Assembly (NCBI RefSeq): GCF_021390545.1
Contig: NZ_JAJUWR010000013.1
Span: 114,102 to 178,101 of the forward strand
Source: Algoriphagus sp. AGSA1
GTDB taxonomy: Bacteria > Bacteroidota > Bacteroidia > Cytophagales > Cyclobacteriaceae
Direction of reading: 5' to 3'
DNA: 64,000 nucleotides
Every line of letters starts with the position of its first letter. Position 1 is the first letter of the stretch. Below, one piece after another: positions 44,517 to 53,336 of this stretch. A model generated the notes under the pieces. It did not search any database, was not told the origin of the DNA, and worked only from the letters and a program-made list of their open reading frames with translations. The translations under genes and the position numbers were made by a program.

Positions 44517-45122
44517 ATGGAAAGAGAATCAGAGAAATGTTTTAAGAAATTCAGGGCACATATTGAAAAACATGTCAAAATAGATGAGTCTGAGATGGAG
44601 AGAATTAGCGTCTATTTTGCCATTAAAAGAATGAGAAGAAAAACTGTTCTTCTTGAACCTGGAAATATTTGCCACTTCGAAAGCTTTGTGGTTTCCGGTC
44701 TATTTCAAAGTTCGGTACTAGACGAAACAGGAAAAGTACATACGCTGAATTTTCCTCATGAAGACTGGTGGGCGGGCGATTTCAAAAGTTTTAGTACTGG
44801 ATCACCCTCAATTATGCGAATCGAAGCTCTTGAGGATTCGGTTTTGCTTGAAATATCAAAGAAATCTCTAGATGAATTATTGGTGAAGTCTCTTCCCTTC
44901 GCAAAATACTTTAGGATACTCAGCGAGAATGCAAGTATGGCTGCCAACGATCGTATTATCAATCAAATGTCCCAATCAGCGGAGCAGCGTTATGAAATGT
45001 TTTGTGGGAAATATGCTGCGGTCAAAGATCGCTTATCCCAGAAGAGAATTGCTTCCTTTCTGGGGATTTCTCCGGAATATTTCAATCAGATGGATAAGAG
45101 AAAGAAATCTGAATCATTATGA
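44517..45122 (+). CDS. Crp/Fnr-family transcriptional regulator
   Basis: Protein of 201 residues. The N-terminal half is a cyclic-nucleotide-binding-like beta roll (KTVLLEPGNICHFESFVVSG). The C-terminal helix-turn-helix is marked by VKDRLSQKRIASFLGISPEYF. The effector is unknown: the phosphate-binding cassette of cAMP-binding members is not evident and there are no Fnr-type cysteine clusters. The following NTF2-like gene, 217 bases away, is a possible target by position. Confidence 0.88.
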   Translation: MERESEKCFKKFRAHIEKHVKIDESEMERISVYFAIKRMRRKTVLLEPGNICHFESFVVSGLFQSSVLDETGKVHTLNFPHEDWWAGDFKSFSTGSPSIMRIEALEDSVLLEISKKSLDELLVKSLPFAKYFRILSENASMAANDRIINQMSQSAEQRYEMFCGKYAAVKDRLSQKRIASFLGISPEYFNQMDKRKKSESL

Positions 45123-45133
45123 TTACCCGAAAT

Positions 45134-45276
45134 GATGCCAGTAGCCATATTTTCTTTGTTTTACTGGCTGGAAGACCGAAGACGGATGACCGAAGTGGCT
45201 TCAGCGCTAAAGTTTTCCTAATCCTATGATGCCTTTATTGCTTTACTGACAGAAAAACGGATATATATAAAAATCT
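45134..45276 (-). repeat. MITE-like dispersed repeat, copy B
   Basis: Matches copy A in the opposite orientation. The element runs 45136-45252 (117 bp) with TGCCAGTA at one end and TACTGACAG at the other, imperfect versions of copy A's terminal repeats, and the flank GGATATATATAAAA is shared too. A further internal TACTGGC can pair with the left end. No ORF. It lies between the Crp/Fnr and NTF2-like genes. Confidence 0.7.
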
Positions 45277-45339
45277 TAATGTAGTTAAAGTTTTTCAGGA
45301 TTCTGCCGCTGTAGTTTTACTTAACTAAACTGAGAAAAA

Positions 45340-45738
45340 ATGAGCGGAAAGCACCTAAACATTCAATTAATCGAAAGCTTTTTCAAAGCTTATTCAACTG
45401 CTGATTTTGAAGGAATGAAGCAGGTAATGTCTGAAGATATCAAGTGGCACATTCCAGGCAAGCACCCATTTAGCGGAACGAAAAATGGGATTGCCGAACT
45501 TATGGATTATTTGGAAAAGCTCAATCAATTTGGATTCAAGGCCGAGCAGATTGTAATGGGCGTAAATGACAGTTATGTAATCGATTGTCACAGAAACTGG
45601 AGTACTGCGCCCGGCAGGCCTGTCTTGAATGCCATGTCCTGTTTGCTATGGAAAATTGAGGACGGTAAGATTGTGGAGGTTTTCAATTTCCCACAGGATC
45701 AGCATATGGTTGATGCTTTTTTCAACAAGGTTGCTTAG
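45340..45738 (+). CDS. NTF2-like (SnoaL-type) protein
   Basis: Small protein of 132 residues with the cone-shaped NTF2 fold pattern: IQLIESFFKAYSTADFEGMK at the start, IKWHIPGKHPFSGT, and VEVFNFPQDQHMVDAFF at the end. Members range from isomerases to ligand-binding domains, so no reaction is assigned. Start ATG at 45340 is well supported. Confidence 0.85.
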   Translation: MSGKHLNIQLIESFFKAYSTADFEGMKQVMSEDIKWHIPGKHPFSGTKNGIAELMDYLEKLNQFGFKAEQIVMGVNDSYVIDCHRNWSTAPGRPVLNAMSCLLWKIEDGKIVEVFNFPQDQHMVDAFFNKVA

Positions 45739-45769
45739 CCAATCGAAATATGGAAGAAGGGAAAAATTG

Positions 45770-45844
45770 TGGAACCTAGGGGATTCGAACCCATGACCTC
45801 TGCTCTGTCAAAGCAGCGCTCTAAACCAACTGAGCTAAGGTTCC
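45770..45844 (-). tRNA. tRNA-Val (GAC anticodon)
   Basis: On the minus strand the acceptor stem GGAACCT pairs with AGGTTCC, the D loop contains AGCTCAGTTGG, the anticodon stem-loop is CTGCT-TTGACAG-AGCAG with anticodon GAC, and the T arm is TGGGTTCGAATCC-like. The CCA end is not encoded. All four arms fold. Confidence 0.93.
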
Positions 45845-45887
45845 AGATAGTGTTGCGAAGATATTAGAAATAACGAAAACTTTCCAT

Positions 45888-46421
45888 TCACTTCACTTTT
45901 TCTGATCGCAGACTTTCTAAAATAGAAGAATTAGTGAGATGAAATTTCTCAAAGTCAACTGTGGGTGCAGCGCTGGTTATTTTGAAAGTCTGGTCGAGCT
46001 TTTGGTACATATAGAAAATGCCTGTTTTGTCTCCTTGGGCTCCATACTGAAACTTTACCCATCTAGCCGGGGAATCATCGATCACTGTACGCCCTTGCTC
46101 AAGTGCCTTTAAGTTCAGGTGCTCATCTGCCAGCACATAGCGAAGTTCAAAATCAAAATCCTCATCAAAAGACGGTTTTTTACCAAGGGATTCTAAATAG
46201 TCGGATCCTTTGGCATTCTCCAAGTAAGTGATGGAAATACTGGCACCTTTTATATCAGTAGATTGAATAATGTAATCATACCCATCATCTTTTACTTGCC
46301 ATCGATCTGGCAACAGGTAGCTGAACTTGATTTCAGGGTCTTTGACCTCTACACGTTTTTGGGCAGAGGAGATTTGGGGCAAAATTGCTAAGGCGAAGAA
46401 AACCAGTAATCGATGGATCAT
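45888..46421 (-). CDS. Secreted protein with a possible PsbP/Mog1-like fold
   Basis: Protein of 177 residues with a signal peptide (MIHRLLVFFALAILPQISSA). The mature part starts KRVEVKDPEIKFSYLLPDRW and continues with beta-strand patterns like those of PsbP/Mog1-fold proteins; this fold call is a weak inference. The function is unknown. It lies 43 bases before the tRNA-Val gene, same strand. Confidence 0.75.
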   Translation of the reverse strand: MIHRLLVFFALAILPQISSAQKRVEVKDPEIKFSYLLPDRWQVKDDGYDYIIQSTDIKGASISITYLENAKGSDYLESLGKKPSFDEDFDFELRYVLADEHLNLKALEQGRTVIDDSPARWVKFQYGAQGDKTGIFYMYQKLDQTFKITSAAPTVDFEKFHLTNSSILESLRSEKVK

Positions 46422-46951
46422 AGTGATTTTGAATTAATAGGGGGAATGCCCATTCCATTAGTTATCAATGAAATATATCCAACTCATAGCCTTTTGCAAA
46501 ATAAAGCTAACTGCTTTAAGGATAATTAAGATTTTAGAGATAAGGAGTAGGGATAGTCTTGAAGTACTACGAGCTTGCTAGTGTGATAAGTTGGGCTTTG
46601 GATGAGGGGAACAATAAATGGTGAAGTGGAGCTTGAGTATTCGATTTTTTAAAGTGAGGCTATCAAATGATCGGTAGATAAGTAGGGAAACGTGTTTAAT
46701 CTTGAAGGCTTTGTCCCGCAGATAAGCGGTGATTTGAATCGCAGATGTTCGCAGATTAAAACCGAAACTGAGTTAAATTAAGCAGAGATGTAGACGAAAT
46801 CAAGCTAGGTAATGGCAGCTCTATAAACAAAAGGCAAAAGACTTTCACTCCTACACAGCCCGCTTTAGTCTAAATTTCAACTGAAGATCACCGTAAATCA
46901 GCGTATTTATCTGCGAAAATCAGCGGGAGACTACTATAGCTACAGGATCAA
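46422..46951. other. Gene-free region holding CGCAGAT repeats
   Basis: About 530 bases between a secreted-protein gene and uvrA with no credible ORF. The main content is the repeat block described at 46715-46928. The rest shows no recognised signal. Confidence 0.6.
46715..46928. repeat. CGCAGAT repeat block with inverted ends
   Basis: Three copies of CGCAGAT lie in 40 bases (46717, 46740, 46750). Near the right end ATCTGCG (46909-46915) and ATCAGCG (two copies) lie in the opposite sense, so the 214-base block has loosely inverted ends. Similar 'CGCAGATTT' repeats are scattered in many Bacteroidota genomes; the role is unknown. Confidence 0.5.
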
Positions 46952-49768
46952 TTACACAAAACTCTCCCTCAAATACTTCGCCGTATAATTCTCTTCTTCC
47001 TTCATCATATCTTCAGGAGTTCCTTCAAACGTCAGGTAACCTCCTTTATTTCCTCCTTCCGGCCCCAGATCAATTACCCAGTCTGCGGATTTGATCACTT
47101 CGGTATTATGCTCGATAATAATGACCGAGTGGCCTTGATCGATCAGCGCATTGATGGAGTGGAGGAGTTTTTTGATATCATGGAAGTGAAGTCCGGTAGT
47201 AGGCTCATCGAAGATAAAGAGAATGCGATCCCCGGCTTTGGTACCGCCCTTGCCCAGAAAAGACGCCAGTTTTACTCGTTGAGCTTCTCCCCCTGAGAGG
47301 GTGTTGGAGCTTTGTCCCATCCCTATGTAGCCCAAACCTACTTCCTGAAGTGGCTGCAGTTTATTGATGATCTGGGTTTTTCCTTTGAAGAAGTCCAGTG
47401 CTTCGTCAATCGTCATGTCCAGCACATCTGAGATGTCTTTGTCTTTATATTTCACATCCAGTATCTCATTTTTGAACCGCTTGCCTTTGCAGGATTCGCA
47501 AGTCAGGTGTATATCCGCCATAAACTGCATCTCCACGGTGATTATGCCCTCTCCGGCACAGTTTTCACAACGACCGCCATCCACATTGAAGGAAAAAAAC
47601 GCTGGTTTGTAGCCCCTCTGCTTAGAAATAGACTGCTCAGCAAATAAGGACCTGATCGCATCGTATGCTTTTACGTAAGTCACGGGATTGGAGCGGGAAG
47701 ACTTGCCGATGGGATTTTGATCCACAAATTCCACTTGGGAAATGGACTTATAATCACCTTCGATTTTGTCGTATTTTCCGCTTTCGTCTATTACTGTTCC
47801 AAGTATTTTGCCAAGAGCCGGATAAAGCACTTTTTTGATCAAAGTGGATTTTCCGGAACCGGAAACACCTGTGACTACGGTCAGGGTATTCAGGGGGAAT
47901 TTGGCAGTAATATTCTTCAGGTTGTTTTCTCTGGCACCTTTTACCGTTATGGAGTCTTTCCACTTTCGGTTCCTTTCTTTGTTGAAGACCTTCTCTTCTC
48001 CGCGTAGGTATTTTGCTGTATAGGTATTTGCCGCGGTTATCAGCTCCTCAATAGGGCCCTGGAAAAGCAATTCACCGCCATTTACACCTGCATCAGGGCC
48101 GATGTCGATGATTTGATCGGAGGCTTTCATCACTTTATCCTCATGCTCTACCACGATTACGGTATTACCCAGGTCCCGAAGCGATTTCAAAACGCCGATC
48201 AATCGATCAGTATCTCTGGGGTGTAAGCCTATACTTGGTTCATCGAGGATGTACATGGAGCCCACTAGTGCGGATCCCAGTGAAGTCGCCAGTTTGATAC
48301 GCTGATATTCGCCTCCGGAAAGCGTAGAAGTCAGTCGATTCAGTGTCAGGTATCCAAGCCCAACCTCATCCATATAAGAAAGCCTGCTTTGGATTTCCTT
48401 TAGAAGGCGGTTGGCGATTTTAGCTTGATGTGGAGGTAGATTCAGTTCGTTGAAAAATGCCAATGCTTCATCTATCGGCATCAACACCAAATCCGTGATG
48501 GATCTTCCTTCTATTTTTACATAAGAAGCGTCCTTTCGCAAGCGGGTTCCTTTACAGTCCGGACAAGTGGTGCGGCCCCGAAAGCGGGAAAGCATCACCC
48601 GGTACTGTATTTTGTGAGTTTTGGTTTCCAGATCTTCGAAAAAAGCATCGAGGCCTTTAAAGTACTTGTTCCCGGTCCAAAGCAAGGCTTTTTCCTTTTC
48701 ATTGAGATCTTCATAGGCTCTGTGGATAGGAAAGTCAAACTCTATCCCCTTTTTCAAAAGTGGTTCTACCCAAGTCCTGGAAGATTCCCCCCGCCAAGGA
48801 GCTATCGCTCCTTCGTATATGGAGAGGCTTTTGTCCGGAATCACCAGATCAGGGTCTATGCCAAGGACGTTTCCGAAACCTTCGCAAGTTCTACACGCTC
48901 CGAATGGATTGTTGAAAGAGAAAAAGTTGACCGAAGGAATCTCGAATTGCATTCCATCAAGTTCGAAGCGATCTGAAAAACTCTTGGTTTCAATCCCCGG
49001 GATGGTGATTTTACAGTCTCCGTGGCCCTCGAAAAGTGCCGTCTGTACAGAATCAGCGATCCTAAACTGATTGTCCTCATCTTCCTTTTGCACAGCTATC
49101 CGGTCTACCAGAATCTCATAGTTGCCTTTTGGGATCTTTTTCTCCTGAAGCAGATCCTCTACAAAATAGGCCTCATCATCTATCAGAATTCTCGTATATC
49201 CCTTTTGCAACAGCAATTCCAGCTCTTGGTTGATCTTTCTTCCGCGCCCCACTTGTAGGGGACAGGAGATCATGACTTTCGATCTTTCTTCGAAAGACTG
49301 AATAAAATCCACAATATCCGTGACGGTGTGGTGCTTTACTTCCTTGCCGGAAACAGGAGAGATGGTTTTACCGATTCTGGAGAAAAGTAGCTTAAGGTAA
49401 TCGTAAATCTCTGTGGTGGTACCGACTGTAGATCGGGGATTTTTCGTATTGACTTTTTGCTGGATAGCGATGGCGGGAGCCACTCCTCTGATGTACTCCA
49501 CATCAGGTTTTTCCATCCTGCCCAGAAATTGGCGGGCGTAGGAACTGAGGCTTTCCACATACATTCTTTGGCCTTCGGCAAAAAGTGTATCGAACGCCAG
49601 GGATGATTTTCCTGAACCTGAAAGCCCCGTGACCACGACAAATTTATTTCTGGGAATCGCCACGCTCAGGCTTTTCAGGTTATTTACCCGGGCGTTTTTG
49701 ATGATGATGTATTCTCTGGGATCGAGGGAGTCGATGTCTGTTTTAGCGGATAAAGTGCTCAAAGTCAT
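46952..49768 (-). CDS. uvrA: Excinuclease ABC subunit A
   Basis: DNA-damage sensor of nucleotide excision repair, 938 residues from [10 protein letters not shown] further ATG 51 bases upstream adds residues that lie outside the family alignment. The first ATPase has Walker [10 protein letters not shown] and signature [12 protein letters not shown]; the second has GVSGSGKST and [12 protein letters not shown]. Zinc-binding CxxC pairs are in [24 protein letters not shown] and CESCKGKR. A -7-like TAACTTTG (49774-49781 region, minus strand) supports the downstream start. It works with UvrB and UvrC encoded elsewhere. Confidence 0.95.
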   Translation of the reverse strand: MTLSTLSAKTDIDSLDPREYIIIKNARVNNLKSLSVAIPRNKFVVVTGLSGSGKSSLAFDTLFAEGQRMYVESLSSYARQFLGRMEKPDVEYIRGVAPAIAIQQKVNTKNPRSTVGTTTEIYDYLKLLFSRIGKTISPVSGKEVKHHTVTDIVDFIQSFEERSKVMISCPLQVGRGRKINQELELLLQKGYTRILIDDEAYFVEDLLQEKKIPKGNYEILVDRIAVQKEDEDNQFRIADSVQTALFEGHGDCKITIPGIETKSFSDRFELDGMQFEIPSVNFFSFNNPFGACRTCEGFGNVLGIDPDLVIPDKSLSIYEGAIAPWRGESSRTWVEPLLKKGIEFDFPIHRAYEDLNEKEKALLWTGNKYFKGLDAFFEDLETKTHKIQYRVMLSRFRGRTTCPDCKGTRLRKDASYVKIEGRSITDLVLMPIDEALAFFNELNLPPHQAKIANRLLKEIQSRLSYMDEVGLGYLTLNRLTSTLSGGEYQRIKLATSLGSALVGSMYILDEPSIGLHPRDTDRLIGVLKSLRDLGNTVIVVEHEDKVMKASDQIIDIGPDAGVNGGELLFQGPIEELITAANTYTAKYLRGEEKVFNKERNRKWKDSITVKGARENNLKNITAKFPLNTLTVVTGVSGSGKSTLIKKVLYPALGKILGTVIDESGKYDKIEGDYKSISQVEFVDQNPIGKSSRSNPVTYVKAYDAIRSLFAEQSISKQRGYKPAFFSFNVDGGRCENCAGEGIITVEMQFMADIHLTCESCKGKRFKNEILDVKYKDKDISDVLDMTIDEALDFFKGKTQIINKLQPLQEVGLGYIGMGQSSNTLSGGEAQRVKLASFLGKGGTKAGDRILFIFDEPTTGLHFHDIKKLLHSINALIDQGHSVIIIEHNTEVIKSADWVIDLGPEGGNKGGYLTFEGTPEDMMKEEENYTAKYLRESFV

Positions 49769-50061
49769 AGCTTGCAAAGTTACGAAAGGAACAGAGGAAG
49801 TCCTTGGAAAGTTTTGCACTTGTTACAAATTCCAAATAAGGAATGGCAAAACCTCATCAATGATTTTTTTGGATGTCATATTATAAGGGGAACAAAAAGT
49901 TGGTTTTCGATGAATTTTGTGCCAAATATGGACCGTCGTGTAGCATTTATCTAATGCTTATCGTCAGGTAAGTGTATGAAAATGTTGAGCTTGAAATTTT
50001 GATTTGGGGGATTTCTTGCATAATTAATATCATGGTGAATCTTTGGTTAAAAATTTAAACT

Positions 50062-50586
50062 ATGAGAATCTTCTATAGGGGATTTTGGCTGGTAATCTTG
50101 TTAGCTTTCGTCTTGGGTGCATGTCAGGAAAAAGAGGAGCCCTGTAAATGTACTAATATCGATACCTCATTTAACTTCAGTATAGTCAATGATGCCAATA
50201 TGGACTTACTGAACCCTAGTAATCCTGAGCATATTGACATCAGAGATGTGGCAGTTTCTTTTTTGTTGGACGGAGAGAGGGTAGATGTGTATGATTCAAG
50301 AATTAACCATCTGAGAAGTTTCCCCAAGATCATTGAGCCTGAATCCCTGGCAGATGCAGATAGCTACGTTCTCAATGTAATCTTGAACTCCTCTGAGGAA
50401 GAAGCCTTGCCTACTACTTATTTGGAGTGGAACAACGGAAGTGTGGACACATTGGAGGCTGAATTTAGTTTTAGCTCCAATTCTTCTATAGTAAATAGAC
50501 TTTGGCTGAATGGTGATCTTATCTGGGATATGCAAAGGGATGGGGCAAGGCCTATTTATTCTCTCATCAAGACTAACGGGGAATAG
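50062..50586 (+). CDS. Small lipoprotein of unknown function
   Basis: Protein of 174 residues with a lipoprotein signal: MRIFYRGFWLVILLAFVLGA followed by Cys. The mature part starts CQEKEEPCKC and is otherwise beta-rich and acidic, without a recognised domain. The gene stands alone, 475 bases before pnuC is reached at its own start, so it is not obviously in that operon. Confidence 0.75.
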   Translation: MRIFYRGFWLVILLAFVLGACQEKEEPCKCTNIDTSFNFSIVNDANMDLLNPSNPEHIDIRDVAVSFLLDGERVDVYDSRINHLRSFPKIIEPESLADADSYVLNVILNSSEEEALPTTYLEWNNGSVDTLEAEFSFSSNSSIVNRLWLNGDLIWDMQRDGARPIYSLIKTNGE

Positions 50587-50791
50587 CGATTAGTAACGTT
50601 TTCTTACATTTATCGATTCCTTTCGTGTTTGGGAGGCTTTTTAATTTATGCTATATGCCAGGCTCGTATTGAGGAATTTTTCTAAGATGTCATAAAAAAG
50701 CCCACTGTTCTAAGTCGTTTTCTCAGCTGAGATAGAATTTTTCCGCTTTACCTCTTTGCCACCTTCCAACTTTTATCCCTTTCTTCGCACC

Positions 50792-51409
50792 ATGGATTTC
50801 CAGTTTTTAATCGATGGTTTTGCAGAGGGTATTAGTCAGATGACATGGCTGGAGGCTTTTGCCGTATTTCTTGGCATAGCTTCGGTTTTTTATTCCATGA
50901 GAGTGAATATCCTTGTCTATCCTACCGGGATTATTTCCACGCTTATCTATGTGTGGATTTGCTTTCAATATAAATTGTATGCGGATATGGGTATCAATGC
51001 CTATTATTTTGCCATGTCAGTTTATGGCTGGTATGTATGGACTCACCCCAAGAAAGGAGCGGCGGAGGTGCCGGTTACATGGATGAAGGCAAAAGGCTGG
51101 CTTATAGCATCAGTGATTTTAGTGTTTTCTTATCTTTTCCTTTCCTACGTGCTGGTTAATTTCACAGATAGCGATGTGCCGTATTGGGACTCCTTTACTA
51201 CAGCATCTGCTTTTGTAGGTATGTGGCTGATGGCTAAGAAAAAGGTGGAAAACTGGATTTTTTGGATTATTACAGATTTTGTAGCGATTCCTCTTTACTT
51301 CTATAAAGGATTGATCTTGACATCCTTCCAATATCTTTTTTTTACGGTTTTGGCTATAATGGGATTAATTGCCTGGATCAAATCTGCGAGAAAGCATGCC
51401 TTACCCTAA
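50792..51409 (+). CDS. pnuC: Nicotinamide riboside transporter PnuC-like
   Basis: Polytopic membrane protein of 205 residues, start MDFQFLIDGFAEGISQMTWL chosen over a TTG 36 bases upstream. It has about seven hydrophobic segments and the family landmarks NIYGWYVWTHP-like (YGWYVW near 75-80), KPVENWIFWIITD-like text (KVENWIFWIITDF) and PLYFYKGLILTSFQYLFF. PnuC takes up nicotinamide riboside by facilitated diffusion and depends on a kinase to trap it; that kinase is the next gene, overlapping by 14 bases. Some PnuC relatives carry thiamine; no TPP riboswitch was seen here. Confidence 0.88.
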   Translation: MDFQFLIDGFAEGISQMTWLEAFAVFLGIASVFYSMRVNILVYPTGIISTLIYVWICFQYKLYADMGINAYYFAMSVYGWYVWTHPKKGAAEVPVTWMKAKGWLIASVILVFSYLFLSYVLVNFTDSDVPYWDSFTTASAFVGMWLMAKKKVENWIFWIITDFVAIPLYFYKGLILTSFQYLFFTVLAIMGLIAWIKSARKHALP

Positions 51410-51917
51410 GCGAATATTGATTTTGGGGCCAGAGTCCACTGGTAAAAGCACACTGGCTTCAGATCTTGCCAATCATTTCGGAGAGCCTTGGGTTCCTGAA
51501 TTTGCCCGGGAATACTTGGAGAAACTGGACAGAGAATACCGCTATGAGGATATGGCCAAAATCGGTAAGGGTCAAATGGAGCTTGAAGACAAGCTGGCAA
51601 AAAAAGCGAACCGTTATCTATTTTGTGATACAGACTTGAGAGTTATCCACATTTGGTCTGAGCATAGATTTGGAAAAACAGATCCCTGGGTTATGGAGCA
51701 AATGAGGCTTAGAAGCTATGATTTGATCTTGCTGACCGATACAGATTTGCCTTGGGAGCCTGATCCTTTGCGTGAATATCCCGATCTGGAGATGAGGGAT
51801 TACTTCCTTGGCCTATATAAAAAGTTGGCTGAAGAGAGTGGTTTTCCACATTATTTGATTTCCGGGAATCGGGACAAAAGACTGGAGGAGTCAAAATATA
51901 TAGTCAGTCAACTATGA
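51396..51917 (+). CDS. NadR-like nicotinamide riboside kinase domain protein
   Basis: P-loop kinase of 173 residues from the start MPYPKRILILGPESTGKSTL, which overlaps the end of pnuC by 14 bases. Walker A is GPESTGKS; further conserved features are EFAREYL near residue 38, and LLTDTDLPWEPDPLREYPD, typical of the NadR kinase domain. It would phosphorylate nicotinamide riboside to NMN, the first step of NAD salvage. The NadR DNA-binding and adenylyltransferase domains are absent. Confidence 0.88.
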   Translation: MPYPKRILILGPESTGKSTLASDLANHFGEPWVPEFAREYLEKLDREYRYEDMAKIGKGQMELEDKLAKKANRYLFCDTDLRVIHIWSEHRFGKTDPWVMEQMRLRSYDLILLTDTDLPWEPDPLREYPDLEMRDYFLGLYKKLAEESGFPHYLISGNRDKRLEESKYIVSQL

Positions 51918-51945
51918 AGAGGATGTACTATTAGGGTCTGAAAAC

Positions 51946-53031
51946 TTACTTTTTCCCGAAAGAGAGATTTGCGGATTCCACTACCTTCATCATATCCGGA
52001 TGGGCATTGTTATTCAGCACAATCACTGTTTTGTTTTCTTCTATGTATCGTACTATGATCGTTTTATATCCCGGATTGTCCCCTGTGTGCATCACTACCT
52101 TGCCAAATGGACTCTTCATTTTGATCTCCCAGCCGAAACCATAATAACTCAAGACGCCATTATTTAGCTTAAATGGGGTGAAGGCTTCTGAGAGGGTTTC
52201 ATTGGAAACCAATTGCTCTGTGTAAAGAGCCTGATCCCATTTCAAAAGATCTTCCGCACTACTGCTTACCCTGCCAGGACCTTTGCGGTTGCCCAGCCAA
52301 ACGGTATAATCTGCAGCATGAAAAGTATTTGCATTGACGTATTGTCCCTGATCATTTTTCAAATGCCCTGCGGCAAAATTGGGGACTTTAACTTTTTCGG
52401 ATAGCGATCGAATGGCTGTGTTTTCCATACCCAACGGTTTGAAGATCCACTCTTCAGACAGTTTTACAAAATCTTTTCCGGTAGCTTTTTCCACAATACT
52501 GGCCAGAATCACATAGCCCGTGTTGCTGTATTCGTATTTTTCTCCAGGTTCAAAAGATTTCGGAGGAACGTATTTTCTCAGGTACTCAAGAATTTCCGTA
52601 TTGCCTGCCACTTGGTTTTTGTCCCAGTGCTCATCCATGACTGCCTGATAATCGGGAAGACCGCTGGTGTGGGTAAGCAAGTGACGGATGCTGATTCCGG
52701 GATAAGGCGTTTCCACATATTCCGAAGCTAAATCGTCAAAATCCAACAGACCTTTTTCCTTGCAGATCATGACCATCATAGCGGTGAACTGCTTGGATAA
52801 GGAAGCCAACTCGAAAATATCTGTTGATTGAAGTGGGACACCTTGTTCGTAACTTCTCATCCCCATCGCCTCCTCGAACTCGATTTTGCCTTGGTTGGCT
52901 ACCAATACGACCCCGGAAAAACCCTTTCCTTCCGCTTTTATCATCGCTTTTTTCAGAATTCTCTGCTGCGCAAAAATCGTTGGGGAGGCAATAAACAGAT
53001 AGAACAAAAGCAGTGTAAAATAACTTTTCAT
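51946..53031 (-). CDS. Secreted beta-lactamase-fold serine hydrolase (class C type)
   Basis: Protein of 361 residues with a signal peptide (MKSYFTLLLFYLFIASPTIF). The catalytic SxxK motif is SLSK (77-80) in FELASLSKQFTA. The second motif YSN is in YEYSNTGY near residue 165, and the third, usually KTG or HTG, is HTGDNPGY near the C-terminus. Members of this family are esterases, D-peptidases or beta-lactamases. Nothing here identifies the substrate. Convergent with the nicotinamide riboside kinase gene. Confidence 0.9.
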   Translation of the reverse strand: MKSYFTLLLFYLFIASPTIFAQQRILKKAMIKAEGKGFSGVVLVANQGKIEFEEAMGMRSYEQGVPLQSTDIFELASLSKQFTAMMVMICKEKGLLDFDDLASEYVETPYPGISIRHLLTHTSGLPDYQAVMDEHWDKNQVAGNTEILEYLRKYVPPKSFEPGEKYEYSNTGYVILASIVEKATGKDFVKLSEEWIFKPLGMENTAIRSLSEKVKVPNFAAGHLKNDQGQYVNANTFHAADYTVWLGNRKGPGRVSSSAEDLLKWDQALYTEQLVSNETLSEAFTPFKLNNGVLSYYGFGWEIKMKSPFGKVVMHTGDNPGYKTIIVRYIEENKTVIVLNNNAHPDMMKVVESANLSFGKK

Positions 53032-53336
53032 GGCAACTCAGGATAAGCTAGAAATTTACAAAAGGTTTTTGGCTTCCGCTAATGACAATATCTTACAGTA
53101 TGCAATAGAATATGTGAAAGGAACTCACCATTCGCAAAAATCAGTCAGGGATGAAGCATAATATGCTCTTTGGTTTTGAGCCTTCCTGCTCCGTGAAATT
53201 AAGCAATTGATTTTCTTCGCTTTCTCAGAATTGGATTATGTGGGTTGTCCAGCCTCCTGTGTGCGGAAGGCTTGATGATGAATATAAAAAATGCCACGAT
53301 TTGAGTGGCATTTTTTATTAATAAAGTCTGTGTTGC
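53032..53336. other. Gene-free region between two minus-strand hydrolases
   Basis: About 300 bases. Apart from the terminator at its right end (53286-53316) it contains no recognised signal or ORF. Confidence 0.55.
53286..53316 (-). terminator. Terminator behind the M28 peptidase gene
   Basis: A perfect seven-pair stem, ATGCCAC / GTGGCAT, with A and T runs at both sides, so it can terminate in either direction. On the minus strand it lies about 20 bases after the M28 stop. Confidence 0.9.

Noticed and set aside
46422..46951. Possible CRISPR array suggested by the CGCAGAT repeats
   Set aside because: The repeats are seven bases, irregularly spaced and lack equal-length spacers; no cas genes are present.
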